A stretch of DNA of 64,000 bases, taken from positions 49,051 to 113,050 of the forward strand of contig CADBKO010000013.1 of the NCBI GenBank assembly GCA_902795345.1, in the 5' to 3' direction. Below, piece after piece: positions 46,045-55,443 of this stretch. The position numbers and the translations under genes are program-made. Position 1 is the first letter of the stretch. Each line of letters opens with the position of its first letter. The DNA comes from Oscillospiraceae bacterium (GTDB taxonomy: Bacteria; Bacillota; Clostridia; Oscillospirales; Oscillospiraceae). The notes beneath the pieces are model-generated. The model was not told the origin of the DNA. It did not search any database and saw nothing but the letters and a program-made list of their open reading frames with translations.

Positions 46045-46740
46045 ATGCTGAGCGGTATGCTGGCCCTACTCCTGAATTCCGCCTTTCTCATGCTTCGTCT
46101 GGGAGGGAGCGGCGGTTCCTTTCCCCGTCCTCTCAGTGCCGAGGAGGAACGGAAATACCTTTCGCTGGCAGCCGAGGGAGACGAGGAAGCACGAGCCGTC
46201 CTCATCGAGCACAACCTTCGGCTGGTCGCCCACATCGTCAAGAAATACTATTCCACGACCTGCGATCAGGACGATCTCATTTCCATCGGCACGGTCGGGC
46301 TCATCAAAGGCATCACCTCTTACCGGCCTGACCGGGGCGTCCGGCTGGCTACCTACGCTTCACGCTGCGTGGAAAATGAGATACTCATGTATTTCCGCAG
46401 TCAGCGAAAATCCTCCGGAGATATTTCCCTCTCGGAAGCCCTGGACAACGACGGCGAAGGCGGTCTCTCCATGCAGGATGTGCTGTATGAGGAAGAGGAT
46501 ATCCTGGAACGTCTGGCTATGAAGGAGGACAGCCGCCGTCTGCGGCATCTGGTGGGCACGGCGCTGGATGAGCGGGAACGGGAGATCATAGAACTAAGGT
46601 ATGGACTCGGCGGCCTTCCGCCGCTCCCGCAGCGGGAAGTTGCAGGCAAGCTGGGCATATCCCGCAGCTACGTTTCCCGCTTGGAGAAGAAGGCGCTGGA
46701 AAAGCTGCGCAAGAGGATGGAAGAGGGCGGCAGGTCTTGA
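46045..46740 (+). CDS. sigK: RNA polymerase sigma factor SigK precursor
   Basis: The 231-residue protein starts with a hydrophobic pro-sequence (MLSGMLALLLNSAFLMLRLGG) typical of pro-sigma-K, followed by SFPRPLSAEEERKYL. Region 2 (NLRLVAHIVKKYY, DLISIGTVGLIKGI, YRPDRGVRLATYASRCVENEILM) and region 4 (REREIIELRYGLGGLPPLPQREVAGKLGISRSYVSRLEKKAL) are intact. Sigma-K directs late mother-cell genes in sporulation and is released by SpoIVFB. AAAGGAG precedes the ATG at 46045. The gene is continuous, with no skin-like insertion. It implies a spore-forming ancestry for this genome. Confidence 0.93.
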   Translation: MLSGMLALLLNSAFLMLRLGGSGGSFPRPLSAEEERKYLSLAAEGDEEARAVLIEHNLRLVAHIVKKYYSTTCDQDDLISIGTVGLIKGITSYRPDRGVRLATYASRCVENEILMYFRSQRKSSGDISLSEALDNDGEGGLSMQDVLYEEEDILERLAMKEDSRRLRHLVGTALDEREREIIELRYGLGGLPPLPQREVAGKLGISRSYVSRLEKKALEKLRKRMEEGGRS

Positions 46741-46759
46741 TCTGCCGCCCGTACAGCCT

Positions 46760-47662
46760 TCACGGTACCACGATGTCCTCTTTTTTCAGCTTCTCCCAGC
46801 GGAACTCACCCAGCAGTTCCCGCGCAGACAACGCTTCCTCCCTGTCGATCAGGCCGCTGCGGTATGCAAGCAGCCCGATGATCTCCTCCGGCTTATGCTC
46901 TTTTCGCAGCTGCCGCAGGTCCATGGCCGCATCCCGTTTGGAGAGCTTCCGTCCTTCCCCGTCCGTAAGCATGGGCACATGCCAGTATTTCGGCTCCGGC
47001 AGTCCAAGGAGACGCATAAGATAGATCTGCCGCGGTGTGGAGGACAGGAGATCGCAGCCCCGCACCACCTGTGTAACGCCGGCGGCGCCGTCGTCCACCA
47101 CGACCGCCAGCTGATAAACGAATACACCGTCTGCCCGCCGCAGCACAAAATCACCGCATCCTGTCTTGAGGTTTTCCGAATAGGGGCCATATACGCCGTC
47201 CACGAACCGAATGGTCAGGTCCGGCGCTTCCAAACGCCAGGCAGGATCTCCCTTCATCTTCCGCCGCTCCTCCGCCGAGCGCAGGCGGCAGGACGCCGGA
47301 TGGATGGGATGACCGTCTGTTGCGTGGGGCGCGTTCACAAGATTCAGGCTTCCGCGGGTACACCAGCAGGGAAACACATTTGCCTTTTCCTTCAGCGTTT
47401 CCAGAGCCGCCTCATAAGCCTCCGTGCGCAGTCTCTGGGGTGTGGTTTCCCGATCCCACCTAAGGCCGAGCCAGCGCAGGTCCTCCCGTATGCCCTCCGC
47501 AAATTCCTCAGTACAGCGCAGCGTATCCAGGTCCTCCATGCGGAGCACCACTTCCCCGTCCTCGCTGCGGGCGGAAAGCCAGGCTAGTAGATAAGCAAAG
47601 GCGTTCCCCAGATGCATCCGTCCGCTGGGAGTAGGCGCAAAGCGCCCGACGGCAGGCTTCAC
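46760..47662 (-). CDS. gluQ: glutamyl-Q tRNA(Asp) synthetase
   Basis: The 300-residue protein is a truncated glutamyl-tRNA synthetase: VGRFAPTPSGRMHLGNAFAYLLAW (HIGH-type motif), VLRMEDLDTLR, a Cys-rich segment (CWCTRG plus later Cys), and KLSKRD (KMSKS equivalent). It lacks the anticodon-binding domain, as GluQRS does, and attaches Glu to queuosine in tRNA-Asp. The start is unclear: GTG at 47662 puts GRFAPTPSG near the N-terminus, TTG at 47701 is the alternative. A hairpin (GCCGGTAT with ATACCGGC, ~47671-47690) lies just before the GTG. Confidence 0.88.
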   Translation of the reverse strand: MKPAVGRFAPTPSGRMHLGNAFAYLLAWLSARSEDGEVVLRMEDLDTLRCTEEFAEGIREDLRWLGLRWDRETTPQRLRTEAYEAALETLKEKANVFPCWCTRGSLNLVNAPHATDGHPIHPASCRLRSAEERRKMKGDPAWRLEAPDLTIRFVDGVYGPYSENLKTGCGDFVLRRADGVFVYQLAVVVDDGAAGVTQVVRGCDLLSSTPRQIYLMRLLGLPEPKYWHVPMLTDGEGRKLSKRDAAMDLRQLRKEHKPEEIIGLLAYRSGLIDREEALSARELLGEFRWEKLKKEDIVVP

Positions 47663-47798
47663 CTTCTCATGCCGGTATTTCCATACCGGCCTATGAAGCA
47701 AAACCGCTGTTTTCCCGCAATCCCGATCTTATTCAGGCAGCCTGTCCAGGCGTTTTGCATCGTCCTTCGTCTCCTGTCCATCACTCTGTCCTCCTGTA

Positions 47799-47831
47799 AA
47801 AAAGGGCTTGCACCCGAAGGTGCAAGCCCTT
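47799..47831 (-). terminator. terminator of the SPFH/DUF4428 unit
   Basis: AAGGGCTTGCACC and its complement GGTGCAAGCCCTT form a near-perfect stem with loop CGAA; a T6 run follows on the minus strand. Confidence 0.9.
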
Positions 47832-47842
47832 ATCCGGCATGT

Positions 47843-48565
47843 TCAAACGTTCAGCGCCGCACCGCAGTATTCGCAGCAGCCCTTTTCGTCGGGAATGGTG
47901 GAAGCGCCGCAGCTCGGGCAGGTGACTGCCACCTTGGGCGCGGCAGCTGCCTCGATCCCTTCCCGGATGCCCTCGCGGATCTGGTTCATGGTTTTCCGGA
48001 TCTCCAGACCGATGGCTTCGCAGCGCCGGTAATCCGGATCCGTCTTGCCATGGAGGGTGCTGGGATTGATCTGGAAGCGCATATCATCGAAATAGGGATT
48101 GTTCACATTGATGATCACGCTGATGTTGTATTCATACTTGTAGCGGGGCGGCGTGTAGCTGACTTCCTTCCCCTCGGCGTTCTTCATCTTCTGCTCGACT
48201 TTGCGCTCGTCGATGTCCAGATCGCAGCCGGTCACGTCCTCGAACTTCAGCACGTCGGGATTGGCATCCAGCAGATTGCTGGCAGAGGTCACCATGAATT
48301 TGCGGGCGTCCTCATCCATCAGCACCTTCGTCCTGTCGCCCAAGGTGCGGGTGGTATGGAAAGCGCTGACTTCCGCCTTGTTGGCTTCCCGGTAAGCCAG
48401 CTGTGCCTTGATCTCCTCCACGGTGCTGTGGCGGCGCTCGCTGAACCAGGGGGAGAGCTTCTGCGCGCACTCCTTGCAGAGATTTCCATCCTCCAGCTTC
48501 CGGTTTCCCAGAAGACCGATCTTCCCGCCGCAGACGCTGCAGAATTTCTTGTCAAAAAGTCCCAT
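47843..48565 (-). CDS. DUF4428 domain protein with two zinc-ribbon parts
   Basis: The 240-residue cytosolic protein begins with the DUF4428 Cys motif (CSVCGGKIGLLG, then CKECAQKL; residues about 9-35), has a central alpha/beta part (SASNLLDANPDVLKFEDVTGCDLDIDE), and ends in a second zinc ribbon (CPSCGAST and CEYCG). DUF4428 proteins often accompany SPFH/virion-core-like proteins, as here: the gene lies 82 bases downstream of the SPFH gene on the same strand and shares the zinc-ribbon theme. Function is unknown; a scaffold or membrane-associated role with its neighbour is inferred. Confidence 0.87.
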   Translation of the reverse strand: MGLFDKKFCSVCGGKIGLLGNRKLEDGNLCKECAQKLSPWFSERRHSTVEEIKAQLAYREANKAEVSAFHTTRTLGDRTKVLMDEDARKFMVTSASNLLDANPDVLKFEDVTGCDLDIDERKVEQKMKNAEGKEVSYTPPRYKYEYNISVIINVNNPYFDDMRFQINPSTLHGKTDPDYRRCEAIGLEIRKTMNQIREGIREGIEAAAAPKVAVTCPSCGASTIPDEKGCCEYCGAALNV

Positions 48566-48646
48566 TTTGGGCCTCCTGTCTATTTGCAGTCACTCCGCCG
48601 CCGCAGCATTTTGCTGCGGCGGCAGAATTCAATTCCAGCTTGTTGC

Positions 48647-49972
48647 TCAGCCGACGATATCGCCGGTATCAAAGGGATCGCCGCAGTTGGGGCAGAACTT
48701 GGGAGGATTCTTGGGATCCTCGGGCTCCCAGCCGCACTTGTCGCACTTGTAGAGGGGCTCGCCGGCGGGCTTGGGCGCGCCGCACTCCGCGCAGAACTTG
48801 CCCTTGTTGACGGCGCCGCACTTCGGGCAGGTCCAGCCCGCGGCATCCGCAGGCTTGGATTCGCCGCATTCGCCGCAGAACTTGCCGGTGTTGCCGGCTT
48901 TGCCGCACTTCGGGCAGGTCCAGCCTTCGGCAGCGGGAGCGGCGGCCGCCTGCTGGGCTTGCTGCTGCTGACCCATCTGATAGAGGCTCGCGGCATTGAC
49001 GCCGCCGGCGCCCTGCGCCATGTTGAGGCCCATGAAGCCCACCGCAGCGCCGCCGCTGTTCTTGGCGGCATCCTGCATGGCCTGCGCCTGAGCGCCGATG
49101 ATGGTGGCAGCGCCCATGGTGGGATCCTTGTAAGCGGCGTTGCGCTGCATCTCCTTGATGAGCTTCTCGTCTTCCTCGGAAGCCTTGATGCTGCTGACGC
49201 CCACGTTGGCGATCTCGATGCCGCGCTGTTCCTTCCAGTCGCGGGTCAGGACTTCCTTCAGCGCATCCCGCAGTTCAAAGGTATGAGCGGGCAGAGCGCT
49301 GTAACGGATGCCCATCTCGCTGATCTTGGCGAAGGCGGGCTGGAGGGCGGTCAGCAGCTCGCTCTTCAGCTGGGAGTCGATCTCGCTGCGCTTATATTCG
49401 GAGCTGACGTTTCCGCATACGTTGCAGTAGAAGGCGGCGGGGTTCACGATCTTGTAGCTGTATTCACCGAAGCAGCGGACGGAAATGTCGATATCCAGGT
49501 TGGCATTGCGGTCCACCACGCGGAAGGGCACGGGAGAAGGCGTGCCATACTTGTTGCCGATGATCTCCTTGGTGTTGAAATAGTAAACCCGCTGATCCTT
49601 CGCAGCGTCGCCGCCGAAGGTGAAACGCTTGAGCATGGTGCCCAGAACGTCCTTCAGGCTCTGGCCCAGGTTGCCGCAGAAGATGCTGGGTTCCGTGGAC
49701 ATATCGTACACGAATTCGCCGGGCTCGGCGCAGAGATCGACGACCTTGCCCTGCTCGACGATCATCATGCACTGACCGTCGGCAACGGCGATCACGCTGC
49801 CATTGGAGATGATATTATCCGTCCCCTTGGTATTGCTGGAACGACCGGAGACCCGCTTCGACGCTTTGACAGCCAGGGTATCGGCAGGAATCGCTTCACA
49901 ATAGAAGTATTCTTTCCACTGATCAGCCAGCACACCGCCGGCAGCGCCCAGAGCAGCACTAATAAGTCCCAT
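48647..49972 (-). CDS. SPFH-domain protein with C-terminal zinc ribbons (YdjI type)
   Basis: The 441-residue protein has an SPFH-like core (about residues 25-270; for example TFELRDALKEVLTRDWKEQRGIEI), a Gln/Ala-rich linker, and three C-terminal zinc ribbons (CPKCG...CGECG, CPKCG...CAECG, CDKCG...CPNCG; about 360-435). Bacillus YdjI and virion-core-like proteins have this architecture and sit in the membrane periphery. GGAGG selects the ATG at 49972 (MGLISAALG) over one five codons upstream. It is transcribed together with the DUF4428 gene. Confidence 0.88.
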   Translation of the reverse strand: MGLISAALGAAGGVLADQWKEYFYCEAIPADTLAVKASKRVSGRSSNTKGTDNIISNGSVIAVADGQCMMIVEQGKVVDLCAEPGEFVYDMSTEPSIFCGNLGQSLKDVLGTMLKRFTFGGDAAKDQRVYYFNTKEIIGNKYGTPSPVPFRVVDRNANLDIDISVRCFGEYSYKIVNPAAFYCNVCGNVSSEYKRSEIDSQLKSELLTALQPAFAKISEMGIRYSALPAHTFELRDALKEVLTRDWKEQRGIEIANVGVSSIKASEEDEKLIKEMQRNAAYKDPTMGAATIIGAQAQAMQDAAKNSGGAAVGFMGLNMAQGAGGVNAASLYQMGQQQQAQQAAAAPAAEGWTCPKCGKAGNTGKFCGECGESKPADAAGWTCPKCGAVNKGKFCAECGAPKPAGEPLYKCDKCGWEPEDPKNPPKFCPNCGDPFDTGDIVG

Positions 49973-50101
49973 GAAGATTACCTCCAAATTATAGAATTCT
50001 GGTTGAAACTACTATTTATCCATGTGATATTATAGCGTGCCGGACCGGAAAAAGCAAGAACCTCCGACAGATTCTCCCTGTTTTTTTGCCTTCCGAATAG
50101 C

Positions 50102-51256
50102 TTAGACGTGCTGCACGGGTTTTTGTTCCGAATTTTCCGGGTTTTTATTATTATCCTGCCGGTCCTCAATTGCGGTCATCGCTTCCAGCACCTGCGAGAA
50201 CACCTGTTCCCGTCCGAATCGGCGCACCAGCTCCCGATTCTTTTCACCCATGACCGCCCGCAGTTCCTCGTTTCCCGCCAGGGTCTTCACGCAGTCGCAG
50301 TATTCTTCCCGGTCATTCCAGCCGTAAAGGAAGCCGCCGACGCCGTCTGTCACCAGGTCTGTGTGGCCCTTGACCCGGGTGGCAACCACCGGCTTTCCCG
50401 CATACATGCCCTCCATCACATTGAAGGGCAGGCCCTCATAGCGGCTGGAGGAAACACAGATGTCCGCTGCGGCATACCAGCCCCCCAGGTCGCGGACCTG
50501 ACCCGGGAAAAACACCCGTTTCCCGACGCCCTTTTCCGCAGCCAGCTCCCGGCACTCTTCCAGGCGCTGTCCCTCGCCGGGCAGGGCCAGATAGGTGTTT
50601 TTCGGCATCCCGGCCAGGGCGCCGATCAGAAAGGCCTGATTCTTCCTCCTGGAGAACTCGCCGGGAAAAAGCAGCAGGATATCCCGCTGACGCAGGCCCA
50701 GCGTCTCGCGGAAGCTCTCCCTGTCCCCGGCGGTAAAGCGGGAAAAATCCACGCCTACGCCCGGGATCATGACTACCTCTTTTCCCAGCCGGTGCTTCTC
50801 AGCGATATCCAGGTCGCAGCGGTTCATCACCACCACGCGGTCCGTTACGCCCCGCAGGAAGCGTTCGGCTCCCAGGAGCAGCAGCCGACGGAGAGGGTTT
50901 GTTTTTTCATCGAACAGATAACCGTGGACAACGTTGACGACACGGGTGCTACCCTTCCCCGCCAGCTTGACCGCCAGGCGCACGACGAAAGCGGCCAGGG
51001 AGGTGTGGACGTAGACGAGATCGAACTTTTCCTTCCGCAGCAGCCCTGCTAGACGCAGCGCGGATCGGAAGTTCACAGGCGACAGCATATTCTTCTTCAT
51101 GGGGAGATCGACGCTCTGTTCCGTGCCGTCGAGCCGGTATTGCCCGCTGCAAAGGGTCCAGACCCGGTCGCCGCGGGATACCAGGGCATTTATGTAAGGA
51201 ACATGGAAGTTAGCCAAATGGATGGGGACGGATGCAGCATACAGGATCTTGCTCAC
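50102..51256 (-). CDS. glycosyltransferase family 4, exopolysaccharide type
   Basis: The 384-residue GT-B protein starts with GTG at 51256 (AAAGGAGGG about 11 bases upstream). It shows an N-terminal acceptor domain (YAASVPIHLANFHVPYINAL, VVNVVHGYLF) and a C-terminal donor domain with the GT4 E-x7-E motif in SRYEGLPFNVMEGMYAGKPVVA. Family members transfer sugars in capsule or exopolysaccharide synthesis. It lies divergent from the sugar-phosphate transferase and ligase genes, and together these form an exopolysaccharide locus. The C-terminal tail is Asn/Gln/Glu-rich and probably disordered. Confidence 0.88.
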   Translation of the reverse strand: MSKILYAASVPIHLANFHVPYINALVSRGDRVWTLCSGQYRLDGTEQSVDLPMKKNMLSPVNFRSALRLAGLLRKEKFDLVYVHTSLAAFVVRLAVKLAGKGSTRVVNVVHGYLFDEKTNPLRRLLLLGAERFLRGVTDRVVVMNRCDLDIAEKHRLGKEVVMIPGVGVDFSRFTAGDRESFRETLGLRQRDILLLFPGEFSRRKNQAFLIGALAGMPKNTYLALPGEGQRLEECRELAAEKGVGKRVFFPGQVRDLGGWYAAADICVSSSRYEGLPFNVMEGMYAGKPVVATRVKGHTDLVTDGVGGFLYGWNDREEYCDCVKTLAGNEELRAVMGEKNRELVRRFGREQVFSQVLEAMTAIEDRQDNNKNPENSEQKPVQHV

Positions 51257-51363
51257 GGCGGCTATCCCTCCTTTGCTCCCATGTTAACATGCAGCAGCCA
51301 AAAATGCAATTCACAACCGGCGCCCCCTTGCATTTCCAGGATAGGCGCATCGCATTTTTGATA

Positions 51364-51391
51364 TTTACATTCATCGGAACTATGCTATAAT
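51364..51391 (+). promoter_or_regulatory. promoter of exopolysaccharide genes
   Basis: TTTACA (51364-51369) and TATAAT (51386-51391), spacer 16 bases. A second TATAAT lies at about 51404. The 110-base leader that follows has potential hairpins at 51421-51443 and 51460-51483. Confidence 0.6.
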
Positions 51392-51503
51392 AATATGAAT
51401 TAGTATAATGCTTTTCAGGCTCCGAACAGGTATCGGACGCCTGTCACGCGAAAGATAAAGCGCGGGACCTTCGGCTGCCGCGCATACTTGGGGTGTAACG
51501 CAC

Positions 51504-53096
51504 TTGAACAAAGAGAATCAGCTTTTCCTGCGATTATGCGATATCCTGACGGATGTCGTGCTGGTCGTTCTGGCTATGCTGCTTTCCTATTTTCTCCGAT
51601 TCTGGGTCTTCAACGGTGAAGAAAACATGCCGCTGTCTTTCTATGTCCGCAGCGCGCTTCTGATCTCCCTGCTGTACTTGCTGCTGTTTTCCACCCTTGG
51701 ACTTTATGAATCCAAACAGAATATCCTGATCCTTCCGATCATCCAGCAGGTCATCCTGGTGTCCCTGGGCTGTACTGCGGTGCTGGCCATGTTCTATTTC
51801 ACTTCCCGCACCGTGGAAGTATCCCGTATCCTTCTCTTATTCTTCTTTATCCTCAGCTCTGTGCTGCTTTCCGGCAAAAGGGCCCTCCACTATCGTCTGC
51901 GCAGGACCGCTTATTCCCGCGGGCTGCATGTGCGGCCCGTGCTTCTGGTGGGCTCCGGCCCTTCTGCGGAGGAATATCACCGCACTCTGGCGGACATGCC
52001 CTGGCTTGGCTATCAGCTGCTGGGATCCGTGGGAGCCAAGCCGCTGGCAGCGGATGTTCCCTATCTGGGCACCCTGGATGATCTCGACGAAGTATTGCGG
52101 AACACGACCGCCGAGGAACTGGTGGCCGCACTGGATTCGGATGAATTCGACGCCATGGGTCCCATCGTCAATCTCACGGAAAAATACGGTCTGAAATTTT
52201 CCCTGATCCCCTATTTCGCGCCGTATATGATCTCAAGGCCCTATATCGATCAGGTCGGCAGTCTCCCCCTGGTCAATCTGCGGCGTATCCCGCTGGACAA
52301 TATGCTGAATGCATTCCTCAAGCGGGCGATGGACATTGTAGGCAGTCTAGTGCTGATCGTTCTCACTTCCCCCATCATGCTGATCGCGCTGCTGGGGACG
52401 CTGATGACCCTGGGCCGTCCCGTGATCTTCCGGCAGATCCGCGTGGGTTATCAGCGCAAGGAATTCACCATGCTGAAATTCCGCTCCATGCGGGCTGCTG
52501 AGCCCGGTGATCAAAGCGGCTGGTCCAGCTATGACAAAGACCGGCTCACTGCTTTCGGGGCCTTTCTGCGAAAGACCTCCATCGATGAGCTTCCGCAGCT
52601 GTTCAACGTGCTGAGAGGCGACATGAGCCTGGTGGGTCCCCGCCCGGAGCTTCCGAAGTATGTGGATCAGTTCCGGGAAACGGTGCCTCTGTATATGCTG
52701 AAGCACCAGGTAAGGCCCGGTATCACCGGCTTCGCTCAGGTCAACGGTTACCGCGGGGACACCTCCATCGAAGAACGCATTCGCCTGGACCTGCGCTATA
52801 TCGAGACCTGGAGCTTCCTTCTGGATATCAAGATCTTGTTCCTGACGCTCTTTCACTTTATGAATCACGGAGAAGAGAATCATCATGGAGAAAGCAAAGA
52901 AAACCAGCAGCGAGAAAACCGCGGGAACCAAATCGGTGACGCCGATGCAGAAGCAGAATGTGAACAGCCCAGCTTCGAGGCAAAAGCCGCAGAGCCCGAA
53001 CAAACAGCCCTCCCAGAAGGCGGAAGCGAAAAATCCGGGCAGGCAGAATGCCAAGGGAACGAATACCTCAAACCAGAAAAACCCAGCTCCCGGTAA
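51504..53096 (+). CDS. polyisoprenyl-phosphate hexose-1-phosphate transferase (WcaJ/CpsE type)
   Basis: The 530-residue protein starts with TTG at 51504 and has an N-terminal set of membrane helices, a central nucleotide-fold region, one further helix ([18 protein letters not shown]), and the catalytic domain with [32 protein letters not shown] and [18 protein letters not shown]. It starts exopolysaccharide repeat units by moving a sugar phosphate to undecaprenyl phosphate. The family normally ends near residue 455; here about 73 low-complexity, Glu/Gln-rich residues follow. They overlap the start of the next gene by 212 bases in another frame, which is unusual. Confidence 0.92.
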   Translation: MNKENQLFLRLCDILTDVVLVVLAMLLSYFLRFWVFNGEENMPLSFYVRSALLISLLYLLLFSTLGLYESKQNILILPIIQQVILVSLGCTAVLAMFYFTSRTVEVSRILLLFFFILSSVLLSGKRALHYRLRRTAYSRGLHVRPVLLVGSGPSAEEYHRTLADMPWLGYQLLGSVGAKPLAADVPYLGTLDDLDEVLRNTTAEELVAALDSDEFDAMGPIVNLTEKYGLKFSLIPYFAPYMISRPYIDQVGSLPLVNLRRIPLDNMLNAFLKRAMDIVGSLVLIVLTSPIMLIALLGTLMTLGRPVIFRQIRVGYQRKEFTMLKFRSMRAAEPGDQSGWSSYDKDRLTAFGAFLRKTSIDELPQLFNVLRGDMSLVGPRPELPKYVDQFRETVPLYMLKHQVRPGITGFAQVNGYRGDTSIEERIRLDLRYIETWSFLLDIKILFLTLFHFMNHGEENHHGESKENQQRENRGNQIGDADAEAECEQPSFEAKAAEPEQTALPEGGSEKSGQAECQGNEYLKPEKPSSR

Positions 53097-55431
53097 AAAG
53101 TATGCTTCCCCTTCCTTCCTGCGCAAAATCCCGTTTGAATACCCTGCCCTGCTCGCGGCGCTGGCGCTGGCTATGCTGACGCTGCTGGAGTTCATGCAGA
53201 ATCAAAAATGGCTGATTCTGATATGTTGTTTGTTGTCCGTCCTGTTTGCTGCCATCCCGCTTTTTGGTAAAAAACACCGGAAGAATCCGCCCCTATTCCT
53301 CCTGTTTTACGGCGCTTATTTGCTCTGGCTTGGCTTGGGTGTTTTCTGGGCCGTATCCGGCAGCTTTTTCCTTCGGGAGTATTCCAAACACTTGCTTGCT
53401 CTCCCGTTAGCGCTGTATATCCTCCTGCTGCTTCCTAGAAAAGAATCTTCCGTGCGTAAGCTGCTGTTCCTTCTCAGCGCAATCGGCGCTTTCTATGCAT
53501 TTCTCAGCATCGACAATGTCACTACCGGCATATTCCGCCCGTTGCTCAATCTCATTCCCGGTTTCAGATTCGCAGACACAGGCTACGAATCCGGGACCCG
53601 CCTGTTCGGCATTTTCAGCAACGGCAATATTTCTGCCGGCGTTTTGGCGATCTGCATCTTCTTTTCTCTATACCTGCTCGAATCCGCTGCAAACCGTCGG
53701 CAACGGGTCTTTGCCGTCATTTTTGCCGTCCTGCAGGCAAGCACTTTCCTCCTGAACTTCAGCATGGGCGCGACCGGCTTTTTCCTTGTCAGCGTCGTGA
53801 TCTATCTGGTTTTTGCCGGTGAAAAACGTATTCGAGTACTGTTTCGGATGCTGGAGATCGCTCTGCCTACCGTGATCTCCGTTTTTCTCACCTTCCGTTT
53901 CTTCGAGGTCAGCGGAAGCCGAAAAATGATCCCCATGCTCGCTGTGCTGCTGAGTTCCGCAGCCGCCGTTGCTTTGGAACTGATCGTTTTCCCGCGTTTG
54001 TCCCGGTTTTTTGAGAAATACAACAGGAAAGCAACCGGAGCCATTGCCGCTTTCCTGGTCATTATCGGCGCTTACATCGTTTTGGGTTTGCTGCTTCGGG
54101 GAGATGCCGAGATCGCCAAGGGGCAGTTCCTGCGCCGTTCCTGTTATCCCGACAGCGGCGATTATTCGCTTTCGGTAACTGCCGAGGGAGACGTGAATGT
54201 CCGTATTCTCTCGCAGAATGAACGGGAAACGATCATGCACACCAGTTCTTCCCTGTATTCCGGTCCTGCCGCAGAGGCGGTATTCACTGTGCCGGAGGAT
54301 TCTCTGGTTGTTTACCTTACTTTTACTTCTCCGGAAGGCGCAAGGCTCAAAGAAGTCACCCTGCTCGGAAACGAGAATCATTCTCTCCACCTGGGATATC
54401 CTCTTCTGCCCGGCTTTATCGCCAACCGCCTCCAGGGGCTTCTGGCCAACGAGAACGCCATACAGCGCGGCGCATTCTTCCGGGATGGGATGAAGGTATT
54501 TCGTGATTATCCGGTTTTTGGCGCCGGCCTGGGGAGCTTTGAAACTCTCCTGTTCGGTTATCAGGACTTCTACTATGAAACGAAATATGTGCACAACCAT
54601 TATATCCAGGTTCTTTTGGACAGCGGGATCATCGGGCTGCTCCTTTATGCCGCGATCCTGCTGCTCACAGCCGTAACTCTATGGAAAGCCCGAAAAAAGG
54701 ATACTTCAGACCGAATACTGTATCCGGCGTTATGCGCGGCATTCGTGATGCTGGTCCTTCACAGCAGCATGGAAGTCATCATGTCTGCATCGGTATTTCT
54801 TCCCTATGCCTATGCTGTCCTAAGTCTCATCGCTGTTTGCTTCGCACCGGAAACAGAGAACAAAACCGCAAAGACGGCATCCATAGTGATCCCCGGCTTC
54901 ACCGCCCTTATCTATGCAGTCCTGATCATTTTCAACCTGAGTGCGGATGCTGCCGTCCGCAAATCCACCGATAATGCCACCAGGTTTTTCAGCGCTTTGG
55001 AATATGCCGCCAAAGTGGACGCCTTCGAAAAGAACGACTGGAAAGTATCTTATATCAGCACCTGCGCAGATTTTGAAATCAACACATATCGTTACCTGGC
55101 TGACCGATATGCCGTTCAGCTCATGGACGTGCCTTCCAATTCTCTTCATCAACACCTGATACGCTATTATCTGGTATTCCGCAATTATGATATGGCACTG
55201 AAAGCCGCAAAACAAAGCGTGCATTTTAACTACTCCGATAAGGATACCTGGAACAGCAGCTTCAGTCTTTTCGCTTCCGCGATCTCTGAGCATCCCGAGG
55301 ACGAAGCGGAGATCCTTAGCTGTGTCCGCATGCTGAACGACGAGCTCCAGCACATTCAGGAACGCCTGATGGAGCCCATACAGCTGGACTCTGTATCGAA
55401 GACGCTGATCGAAGCCGCTTTGCGCGAGTAA
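52885..55431 (+). CDS. O-antigen ligase/polymerase-like membrane protein
   Basis: The 848-residue protein has a Lys/Gln/Asn/Ser-rich, probably disordered N-terminus (about 70 residues), then 11-12 hydrophobic segments, a large extracytoplasmic loop typical of WaaL/Wzy-type enzymes (about 430-530, with GAGLGSFETLLFGY and HNHYIQVLLDSGI near residues 548-580), and a C-terminal soluble part resembling TPR-type helices (about 690-848). It likely polymerises or ligates exopolysaccharide. Its first 212 bases overlap the previous gene. GGAGAAGAG precedes the ATG at 52885. A start after the overlap would cut into the basic stretch only. Confidence 0.85.
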   Translation: MEKAKKTSSEKTAGTKSVTPMQKQNVNSPASRQKPQSPNKQPSQKAEAKNPGRQNAKGTNTSNQKNPAPGKKYASPSFLRKIPFEYPALLAALALAMLTLLEFMQNQKWLILICCLLSVLFAAIPLFGKKHRKNPPLFLLFYGAYLLWLGLGVFWAVSGSFFLREYSKHLLALPLALYILLLLPRKESSVRKLLFLLSAIGAFYAFLSIDNVTTGIFRPLLNLIPGFRFADTGYESGTRLFGIFSNGNISAGVLAICIFFSLYLLESAANRRQRVFAVIFAVLQASTFLLNFSMGATGFFLVSVVIYLVFAGEKRIRVLFRMLEIALPTVISVFLTFRFFEVSGSRKMIPMLAVLLSSAAAVALELIVFPRLSRFFEKYNRKATGAIAAFLVIIGAYIVLGLLLRGDAEIAKGQFLRRSCYPDSGDYSLSVTAEGDVNVRILSQNERETIMHTSSSLYSGPAAEAVFTVPEDSLVVYLTFTSPEGARLKEVTLLGNENHSLHLGYPLLPGFIANRLQGLLANENAIQRGAFFRDGMKVFRDYPVFGAGLGSFETLLFGYQDFYYETKYVHNHYIQVLLDSGIIGLLLYAAILLLTAVTLWKARKKDTSDRILYPALCAAFVMLVLHSSMEVIMSASVFLPYAYAVLSLIAVCFAPETENKTAKTASIVIPGFTALIYAVLIIFNLSADAAVRKSTDNATRFFSALEYAAKVDAFEKNDWKVSYISTCADFEINTYRYLADRYAVQLMDVPSNSLHQHLIRYYLVFRNYDMALKAAKQSVHFNYSDKDTWNSSFSLFASAISEHPEDEAEILSCVRMLNDELQHIQERLMEPIQLDSVSKTLIEAALRE

Positions 55432-55443
55432 AGGTCGTGTTCT

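Noticed and set aside
51421..51503. c-di-GMP (GEMM) or c-di-AMP (ydaO) riboswitch ahead of the sugar transferase
   Set aside because: Only short similarities (CGAAAGATAAAG; GGGACC with TTGGGGTG) are present; the conserved cores and the second half of ydaO are missing.
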